Positions 1 to 5,177 of a stretch of 11,233 nucleotides of DNA are shown piece after piece. Positions within the stretch are counted from its first letter, which is position 1. Each line of letters begins with the position of its first letter. Made by a program: the position numbers and the translations under genes. Under the pieces are notes generated by a model. That model was given only the letters and a program-made list of their open reading frames with translations, made no database searches and had not been told where the DNA came from. The DNA is from Lachnospiraceae bacterium (GTDB lineage: Bacteria > Bacillota > Clostridia > Lachnospirales > Lachnospiraceae), in contig JAFSRL010000094.1 in NCBI GenBank assembly GCA_017446125.1, positions 1 through 11,233 of the forward strand. The letters are read 5' to 3'.

Positions 1-189
1 GGTGCGCACGGCTTCGCGATGGGGTATAACTACAACGGTAAGCTCTGGTGCGCGGAGCTGTTGTTGAAGGAGGACGGCAGTGTGGAATGTATCCGCAGGG
101 CGCAGACGGCGCGGGATTATTTTGCGACGTTTGACGGGTTGGAGGTGTATAACAAACTAGACAGTGTAATGGCTGAAGCGGGAGTGTAA
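1..189 (+). CDS. 3' end of an unidentified protein gene (partial)
   Basis: An open frame runs in from the left edge for 62 codons and stops at TAA 187-189. The visible tail begins GAHGFAMGYNYNGKLW and ends SVMAEAGV; it is mixed alpha/beta in character, with no membrane segment and no motif I can tie to a family. The frame has no internal stop and its codon use resembles the neighbouring genes, which supports it as coding. It converges on the recombinase gene at 306-1193, and the REP-like element begins only one base after its stop. The start and most of the protein lie outside the window, so no function is assigned. Confidence 0.6.
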   Translation, partial: GAHGFAMGYNYNGKLWCAELLLKEDGSVECIRRAQTARDYFATFDGLEVYNKLDSVMAEAGV

Positions 190-190
190 G

Positions 191-310
191 ATGACAATAG
201 GGGACAGGTCCAAATGTCACCTTGGAGTTCAGGTGACATTTGGACCTGTCCCCTTTGTCATCTGTCACCTTGGGGTTCAGGTGACATTTAGAACCGTCCC
301 CTTTGTCATC
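191..310. repeat. REP-like palindromic repeat element between convergent genes
   Basis: Arms 191-222 and 231-261 are inverted copies, about 31 bp each, broken only by one unpaired T at 198, around an 8-nt loop. The right-hand copy is then repeated in tandem: unit 1 at 215-262 and unit 2 at 263-310 share an exact 48-bp period, each opening with the small hairpin TGTCACCT...AGGTGACA and ending in GTCCCCTTTGTCATC. Unit 2 carries GAACCGTCCCC where unit 1 has GGACCTGTCCCC. Sequences with this GGGGAC-GGTTC style are, from general knowledge, scattered through Clostridia and often linked to REP-associated (IS200-like) Y1 transposases; no transposase is in this window. The element lies between converging gene ends and could block transcription from either side, although neither flank has a clear T-tract. 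Confidence 0.8.
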
Positions 311-1193
311 TGATCTCTCTTAGCGAAGCGCGCGCGTAGACCTCGCGCAGGTAATTGTGCCGGTCGCCGGCGTAGCGGGCGGTGCTGCTTAGGGTTTCGT
401 GACCGAGCATTTTCTGGACGGTGCGCAAGTCCGCGCCGCCGTCAACCAGATGTGTCGCGAAGGAGTGCCGTAAGGTGTAGGGCGTTACGTCCGCATCGAT
501 GCCGGCACTCTTTGCATATTCCTTTAGCATTTTCCAAAAGCCCTGGCGGCTCATGGGTTTACCGGAAAGATTCACGAACAACACTTCAACGGGCGTGTCC
601 TTGACCAAAGACGGACGGGAGCGGAACATGTACTCCATGAGCGCTGTTTTCGCGGTCCGGTTAAACGGTATGATTCTGGTTTCTTTTCCGCTCACGCAAC
701 TGATGCAGTCAATCTGCAGGTTCACGTGTTCCATTTTTAATTCGAGAAGCTCGGAGACGCGCATGCCCGTGGCATAGAGAAGTTCTAACATCGCCTTGTC
801 GCGGATGCCCTTGACCTTCGAGTCGTCAGGTGCGGAGAGCAGAAGGTCGATTTCCTCCGGCGAGAGGATGTGCGGTAAGCTTTTTTCGACGCGCGGCGCC
901 TTTAACACCACGGAAACATCCTCATAGATATCACCGTTTTCCAAGAGAAAACGAAAGAAGGCGCGGATGCTTGTGATGTGACGTGCAATCGTTGCCTCTT
1001 TCAGCTGTTCGTCATAAAGAGAAGCGATGTAAGCGGAGAGCATGTCCTCCGTAATGTCCTTCACATCAATCGAAGCGGAAAGAAAACCGGCAAGGCGGTT
1101 TAGGTCCTGCCGGTAAGCTTCCGAGGTGTGAATGGAGATCGTCCGGTTGACGGAGAGAAACTCCATGTATTCGTTGATGTGGTCATACATCAT
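306..1193 (-). CDS. Xer-like tyrosine recombinase/integrase
   Basis: This 295-residue protein has the length and two-domain layout of XerC/XerD: an N-terminal SAM-like core-binding domain (about residues 3-88) and a C-terminal catalytic domain (about 107-290). Visible catalytic positions are Arg145 in ATGMRVSELL, Lys170 in VSGKETR, Arg242 in LRHSFATHL, His265 in MLGHETLS and Tyr274 in TARYAG; the His265 to Tyr274 spacing of 9 equals that of XerD. The second catalytic position, normally His in HxLRH, is Tyr239 (TPYTLRH). The gene starts 3 bp after the aminotransferase stop, so the two are probably cotranscribed. Two Met codons are adjacent, and an AAAGGA lies rather far upstream inside the previous gene, so the exact start is uncertain. 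Its stop codon lies inside the REP-like element. It could be the housekeeping chromosome-dimer resolvase, or an accessory Xer relative given the altered box. Confidence 0.85.
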   Translation of the reverse strand: MMYDHINEYMEFLSVNRTISIHTSEAYRQDLNRLAGFLSASIDVKDITEDMLSAYIASLYDEQLKEATIARHITSIRAFFRFLLENGDIYEDVSVVLKAPRVEKSLPHILSPEEIDLLLSAPDDSKVKGIRDKAMLELLYATGMRVSELLELKMEHVNLQIDCISCVSGKETRIIPFNRTAKTALMEYMFRSRPSLVKDTPVEVLFVNLSGKPMSRQGFWKMLKEYAKSAGIDADVTPYTLRHSFATHLVDGGADLRTVQKMLGHETLSSTARYAGDRHNYLREVYARASLREIR

Positions 1194-1196
1194 TTT

Positions 1197-2396
1197 TTAG
1201 GTTAATTCCTTTAAGAAACGCTCGATCCGGTCCATGCCCTTTTCGATTTGCGAAAACCCAAGCACGTAGGACAAACGCACATGATCGGGAAAACCAAAGT
1301 CCGTACAGGGGACTAAGGCGACATGGAAGTCATCCAATAACACCTGCGCCATCATCATGGTGTCCGTGATTTTATTTCCCTTGTACTTCATACCGAGCGC
1401 TTCAGAGACATCGACAAAGGCATAAAACGCGCCGTGCGGCTCCATCATGTGGACGTGCGGCATCGCATTGATGCGCTCCAACATAAAGAGCCTGCGTTTG
1501 TTGAATTCCTTGCGCATAATCTCGACGGTTCCCTGCGGACCGGAGATTGCCTCGACCGCAGCCTTTTGCGCAATGGAGTTTGCGTTGGAGGTTAGGTGCG
1601 ACTGGATGGCGCCCATTGCCTTTGCAATCTCCTTGGGGGCGCCGCAGTAGCCGATGCGCCAGCCCGTCATGGAATAGGTCTTCGAAAGACCGCTGCAGGT
1701 GATGGTGCGATCGTAAATCTTTTTCGAAAAGGAAGCAACGCTGTGGTGCTTCTCGCCGCCGTAAATGAGATACTCGTAGATCTCATCCGAAATGATATAG
1801 AAGTCATACTTCACCGCGAGGTCCGCGATGTCGTGCAGCTCCTTCTTCGTATAAATCATACCCGTCGGGTTGTTGGGCGAGTTGATGATGATTGCCTTCG
1901 TCTTTTCGGTGATGGCATCTTCAATCTGTTTTGCGCTCACCTTGTAGGAGGTCGATTTGTCCGCATACACGAAGACGGGCTTGCCGTCCGCAAGACGTAC
2001 CATCTCCGGATAGGACAGCCAGTAGGGGGCCGGGATGATGACCTCGTCGCCCTTATTGAGAATCGTCATAAAGACATTCGTCAGTGTGTGCTTGCCGCCG
2101 TTGGAAATGACAATCTGATCGGGATCATAATGGATGTGATTGAAGTCTTCAAACTTCTTCGCAATCACTTCCTTTAATTCCGCGGTGCCGGATGCCGGCG
2201 TATACTTGGTAAATCCGTCGCGGATTGCCTTGATTGCGGCGTTGCAGATATCGTCCGGTGTCTTGAAGTCCGGTTCGCCCGCGCCGAAGCCCACAACGTC
2301 AATGCCCTGCGCCTTTAATTCGCCCGCCTTTGCGGAGATGGCAAGGGTAGAGGAGGGTTTCACTCCGGTTGCTTTTTTTGATAAACTCAGTGACAT
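1197..2396 (-). CDS. aspB: Pyridoxal-phosphate aminotransferase, class I (aspartate aminotransferase, AspB type)
   Basis: A cytosolic fold-type I PLP enzyme of 399 residues, predicted to transfer the amino group between aspartate and 2-oxoglutarate. Landmarks, numbered from the start chosen here: the N-terminal GFGAGEPDF block (residues 36-44), SPNNPTG (173-179), the cofactor-binding DE-Y (204-207), the Schiff-base lysine Lys239 in SGLSKTYSMTGWRIGY, and the substrate-carboxylate arginine Arg374 in HVRLSY. The N-terminus LSKKATGVKPSSTLAISAKA is typical of Bacillota AspB. I chose the ATG at 2396 because AAGGGAG sits 5 nt upstream; the ATG at 2411 would place that ribosome site inside the gene and adds MKGVS. 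It follows the methyltransferase gene by 70 bp and precedes the recombinase by 3 bp. Substrate choice within subgroup Ib (aspartate, prephenate or aromatic acids) cannot be fixed from sequence alone. Confidence 0.9.
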   Translation of the reverse strand: MSLSLSKKATGVKPSSTLAISAKAGELKAQGIDVVGFGAGEPDFKTPDDICNAAIKAIRDGFTKYTPASGTAELKEVIAKKFEDFNHIHYDPDQIVISNGGKHTLTNVFMTILNKGDEVIIPAPYWLSYPEMVRLADGKPVFVYADKSTSYKVSAKQIEDAITEKTKAIIINSPNNPTGMIYTKKELHDIADLAVKYDFYIISDEIYEYLIYGGEKHHSVASFSKKIYDRTITCSGLSKTYSMTGWRIGYCGAPKEIAKAMGAIQSHLTSNANSIAQKAAVEAISGPQGTVEIMRKEFNKRRLFMLERINAMPHVHMMEPHGAFYAFVDVSEALGMKYKGNKITDTMMMAQVLLDDFHVALVPCTDFGFPDHVRLSYVLGFSQIEKGMDRIERFLKELT

Positions 2397-2430
2397 AGAA
2401 ACTCCCTTCAAATCTTTTTCAAGAACAAAT

Positions 2431-2461
2431 TTTATAACAATTCGAATGATTCGTAAAGCAA
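2431..2461 (-). promoter_or_regulatory. Possible promoter for aspB-xer
   Basis: The 70-bp gap after the methyltransferase gene is AT-rich. Read on the minus strand it has TATAAA (2431-2436) with either TTTACG (2452-2457, 15-bp spacer) or TTGCTT (2456-2461, 19-bp spacer) upstream. Neither spacing is ideal. A small dyad CGAATGATTCG lies in the spacer. No terminator separates the genes, so read-through from the methyltransferase gene is also possible. Confidence 0.3.
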
Positions 2462-2466
2462 AAGCG

Positions 2467-4434
2467 TTATCTGTTTAAGGCGCGGCGGATCATCGCGTAG
2501 TCATCCGCACTCAGGCCGTAGAGCGAACAGATTGTCAAATCGAGTACCTTGATCATGTCATCGAAGGGCTTGCCCACATCCATCGAGGTCAGCTTTGCGA
2601 CATAGCGCATTATCTTGTGCTGTGTCGCGGGACGGCAGACGGGGATGGGAATCGCTTCGATGTAGGATTTTAACACCTTGATGGAGCGCCAGGTTTTTTT
2701 GTAATAAAACTGCGCGACACCGGAATTCAAGATGGCAAGAACGTAAGCGGTGTCGTATCCCGGAAGCTGCGGAATCAAAACGTTGCAACTGTTTAAAGAC
2801 AGCCGTGCTTCTTTGTCGCGCGCAAAGACGAGTCCTGAGGACACAAAGCGGTAGAGCAGCTTGTCCGGCGCACGGTAAAGCTCCTCCTTTGCCGCCTGCT
2901 GCACCTTGTCCTTGTCAAACGCAATGAAGCGTGAGGGCTTTAAGATACGGTAAGGCAGGATATCGGAACCGGTTAAGATGGGTTCCGTTCCTTCGACGGG
3001 CTCGTCAAAGAGCATTGATGCATTGGAGCCCGTAACGATACCGAGTGCGAACTGCGCGTTGTCCTTTAGGTAGACGCGGTCAGAGCCCTCCCTGATGCGC
3101 TGCAGCAAATCAAATTCCTTGTCATCGCAAATCAGGTGGAAGTTGTCCGGATGCATGTGCCGCATGGTATTGACCGTGAACACACGGCGGTCGATTCTGA
3201 CACGCGCACCCTGCAAATGCAGCTCCTTCGCGTCTTCGAAGGCGGTCTCCCAGCCGCTCTTTAGGGCAAGCTGCATCGCGACCGCGGGACACTGCACACC
3301 CTCGAACGCATTGCCGAGATATGTCAAGCTCTTCAGCTTTGCCTTGTCACAAATGTATTCCCGTACGGGCTCATGCTTTCGCACATACAGCACCGCCTCC
3401 GGCAGCACAAAGGAGAGCGTCCCTTCGTTGGAAAGACACTGCAGGCCCTTTTCCAAAAACAGATCCGCGGATTCCGGCGAAGCGGTCTTTGCACACATAA
3501 AGCGCTTCTTTAAATCCTTTTTTTCCTCCGCGGAATACGCATAGCCCCACGGCGGGTTGCCGATGATGCGGTCAAAGAACACGTTGCCGAAGGGCAGTGT
3601 GTCACTCAAAAAATCCGCGCAAAGGATACGGTGCTGCAACAGCTTCACGGACGAGGCATCCTTTAACGAATACTTCAGCGCAAGGTTGATGCGTGTGATG
3701 GCGCAGGCTGTTTCATCCAGGTCACACCCGTAGATATACTGCGGGGGTACGGAGAGCGGCAGGCGCAGAAGAAAGGATCCCGTACCGCAGCAGGGGTCCA
3801 ATACATTCAACGTCGAGGATGCGGTTTCCTCACCGAAGGAAAGCTCCGCAAGCATTGCGTTCACAACCAAGGACGGCGTGTAGTAGGTGCCGGAGGACTT
3901 CATGTTTTGAACATCCAAAAGCGAAAGGTAAAGGAGCCCCAACGTGTCCTCGCCTTCGATGTATTGAAACGGGTATGCGTCAAAGTCAAAGCCCTTGTCG
4001 TCATGTTCCGCAAAGGGCAGAAGCAATTCCTTCCAGGCCTTGTGTTTGTTTAAGTCTGTTTTGAAGCGGTCCGCAAACAGTTTTTGCGCGCAGTCATACA
4101 GACAGGCATTGATAAAGGTTTCGTCACAAACTTCTGTCGCGTTGCGCACAAGGTCTTCGGCGAACGCCGCGTTGACGCTGCCGCGCAAGAAGTGATGCTT
4201 GAAGGATTGGTTGCCGGTGCGCTTTGTTTTGTTGCGACGCGTTTTCAAGGTCTTGTTGGATTCGTCCTTTAAGGCGCGCTCTAAACGGCGTACCTCCGAC
4301 AACGTAAAGGTAAGCCCGGCATCCGTTTTGCGGGCGGTGATTTTTTCGAGCTTAATCCAGTTGCGCAGGGTGGCGCCGGAAATCTTAAGCCGCTCGCATG
4401 CTTCTTTGAAGGTGACAGACGCATTCTTTTTCAT
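2467..4434 (-). CDS. N6-adenine DNA methyltransferase with N-terminal HTH and TaqI-like C-terminal specificity region
   Basis: This 655-residue protein is predicted to methylate adenine N6 in a specific DNA site using S-adenosylmethionine. Residues 5-52 form a MerR/excisionase-like helix-turn-helix (FKEACERLKISGATLRNWIK), followed by a Lys/Arg-rich linker (about 60-80). The methyltransferase core shows GTYYTPSLVVNAML (182-195, motif X region), DPCCGTGSFL (213-222, SAM-binding motif I), CDLD (237-240) and NPPW (293-296, catalytic motif IV). The C-terminal half, from about 455, with TGSDILPYRI (488-497) and a late AIPIP (594-598), resembles the target-recognition part of TaqI/Eco57I-type enzymes. 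I see no PD-(D/E)XK nuclease motif and no endonuclease gene nearby, so it looks like a solitary methyltransferase or a type IIG relative without nuclease. The C. difficile CamA enzyme is a known solitary precedent. The ATG at 4434 has no clear Shine-Dalgarno site. Confidence 0.85.
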   Translation of the reverse strand: MKKNASVTFKEACERLKISGATLRNWIKLEKITARKTDAGLTFTLSEVRRLERALKDESNKTLKTRRNKTKRTGNQSFKHHFLRGSVNAAFAEDLVRNATEVCDETFINACLYDCAQKLFADRFKTDLNKHKAWKELLLPFAEHDDKGFDFDAYPFQYIEGEDTLGLLYLSLLDVQNMKSSGTYYTPSLVVNAMLAELSFGEETASSTLNVLDPCCGTGSFLLRLPLSVPPQYIYGCDLDETACAITRINLALKYSLKDASSVKLLQHRILCADFLSDTLPFGNVFFDRIIGNPPWGYAYSAEEKKDLKKRFMCAKTASPESADLFLEKGLQCLSNEGTLSFVLPEAVLYVRKHEPVREYICDKAKLKSLTYLGNAFEGVQCPAVAMQLALKSGWETAFEDAKELHLQGARVRIDRRVFTVNTMRHMHPDNFHLICDDKEFDLLQRIREGSDRVYLKDNAQFALGIVTGSNASMLFDEPVEGTEPILTGSDILPYRILKPSRFIAFDKDKVQQAAKEELYRAPDKLLYRFVSSGLVFARDKEARLSLNSCNVLIPQLPGYDTAYVLAILNSGVAQFYYKKTWRSIKVLKSYIEAIPIPVCRPATQHKIMRYVAKLTSMDVGKPFDDMIKVLDLTICSLYGLSADDYAMIRRALNR

Positions 4435-4440
4435 TCGTTT

Positions 4441-4478
4441 ATCATATCATAAAATGCTCTGTTTTCGCCAAAAAACAG
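4441..4478 (-). promoter_or_regulatory. Methyltransferase promoter region with an inverted repeat
   Basis: On the minus strand two overlapping TATGAT boxes lie about 6 and 12 nt before the ATG at 4434, with only a T-rich stretch and no TTGACA at -35. Just upstream, 4459-4478 is an inverted repeat with 7-bp arms (CTGTTTT / AAAACAG) around a 6-nt centre, placed where a regulator could sit. If these boxes are the -10, the transcript would have almost no leader, in keeping with the missing ribosome site. Confidence 0.35.
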
Positions 4479-4528
4479 GTGGTTACAAAAAATTCACAAA
4501 TTCTTGACAAAAAATATCAAAAAAATAC

Positions 4529-4557
4529 TTGACAAATATAGTCACATTTATTATGAT
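4529..4557 (+). promoter_or_regulatory. Near-consensus housekeeping promoter for rrf2
   Basis: TTGACA at 4529-4534 and TATGAT at 4552-4557 are separated by exactly 17 bp, an almost perfect sigma-A type promoter facing the rrf2-like gene. A second CTTGACAAA copy begins 25 bp upstream at 4503, making a direct repeat with ATAT following each; that copy lacks a -10 at the right distance. The implied leader to the ATG at 4634 is about 70 nt. Confidence 0.8.
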
Positions 4558-4567
4558 GTAGCTACAT
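4556..4567. promoter_or_regulatory. Perfect 12-bp palindrome overlapping the -10, probable operator
   Basis: ATGTAGCTACAT is a perfect palindrome that shares its first two bases with the TATGAT -10 box. A repressor bound here would cover the transcription start. Rrf2-family proteins commonly repress their own gene, so autoregulation by the downstream product is the simplest reading, but the binding protein is inferred. Confidence 0.55.
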
Positions 4568-4633
4568 TTCACTGTTTTAGGCGTTTTTCAGAGGGGTATT
4601 TAAGCATTTTCACCAAATCGAGGGGTGTGAACC

Positions 4634-5038
4634 ATGATTGTGACAAGGGAAACGGACTACGCATTACGAATACTCAGGGCGCTGCGCGACGGCGAGCGGT
4701 ATTCCATCAGCGAGATTACGGAAAAGGAATTGATTCCGAAGCAGTTTGCTTACAAGATTCTGCAGAAGCTTACGAAGGCGAATCTGATTGAGGCAACGCG
4801 CGGTGCGAAGGGCGGCTGCAAGCTAAGCACCGACCTAAGCAGAATCAACCTGTATGACCTGATTGGCATCATTGACAGCAAACGCAACACCCTGATTCAA
4901 TGCATGGATCCGGATTTTGACTGTCCTTACCGCGAGGACAACGACGGCTGCAACGTACACAGAAAGCTTGCGGTCATTGAGAGCGGAATCGACAAGGAAT
5001 TAAGATCACATTCGCTTGCGGAATTGATTTTGGACTGA
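4634..5038 (+). CDS. Rrf2-family transcriptional regulator, probable Fe-S sensor
   Basis: The 134-residue length and the N-terminus MIVTRETDYALRILRAL are typical of Rrf2 proteins. A winged helix-turn-helix spans about residues 2-65 (ISEITEKELIPKQFAYKIL, then the RGAKGGCKL wing), followed by a dimerisation helix. Cys90, Cys97, Cys106 and His109 fall in the place and order of the Cys92-Cys98-Cys104-His107 [2Fe-2S] ligands of E. coli IscR, with slightly wider spacing, so cluster-dependent sensing of iron-sulfur, oxygen or redox state is likely. Cys62 in the wing is extra. A GAGGGGTG ribosome site precedes the ATG. The gene heads a same-strand cluster with the flavoprotein and flavodiiron genes, which suggests it controls them. 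It is not clearly IscR itself: no isc or suf genes are in view. Confidence 0.88.
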   Translation: MIVTRETDYALRILRALRDGERYSISEITEKELIPKQFAYKILQKLTKANLIEATRGAKGGCKLSTDLSRINLYDLIGIIDSKRNTLIQCMDPDFDCPYREDNDGCNVHRKLAVIESGIDKELRSHSLAELILD

Positions 5039-5053
5039 CGAAACAATACGTGC

Positions 5054-5121
5054 TCAAGAGACTCGCTTTTACGAAGGCGAAACACAAAATCCTGCTGCGT
5101 TTTGCTGCTTCGACTCTTTGA
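5054..5121 (+). other. Imperfect three-tier stem-loop in the rrf2-flavoprotein gap
   Basis: Within the 130-bp gap, TCAAGAG (5054-5060) can pair with CTCTTTGA (5114-5121, one bulge), CGAAG (5072-5076) with CTTCG (5108-5112), and CGAAAC (5078-5083) with GTTTTG (5099-5104, one G-U pair). No T-tract follows, so it is a poor terminator; it could be an mRNA leader structure or a processing site. A TTGAAA at 5118-5123 has no well-spaced -10. Read by eye only. Confidence 0.35.
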
Positions 5122-5177
5122 AAAAACGAACGCTCTTAAAAAAATATTCATATTAAGCAAAGGGGGTAATGCATCGT

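Noticed and set aside
191..310. CRISPR array
   Set aside because: The 48-bp copies are adjacent without spacers and are palindromic, which fits a REP-like element.
1596..2177. 193-codon + strand open frame opposite aspB
   Set aside because: It is fully antisense to a well-supported aminotransferase and shows no family motif.
306..4434. Complete mobile island built from the recombinase and methyltransferase
   Set aside because: A housekeeping aminotransferase lies between them, no attachment-site repeats or tRNA were seen, and base composition does not shift clearly.
4504..4791. Open frame starting in the rrf2 promoter
   Set aside because: It begins inside the -35 region, before the likely transcript start, and overlaps the Rrf2 gene in another frame.
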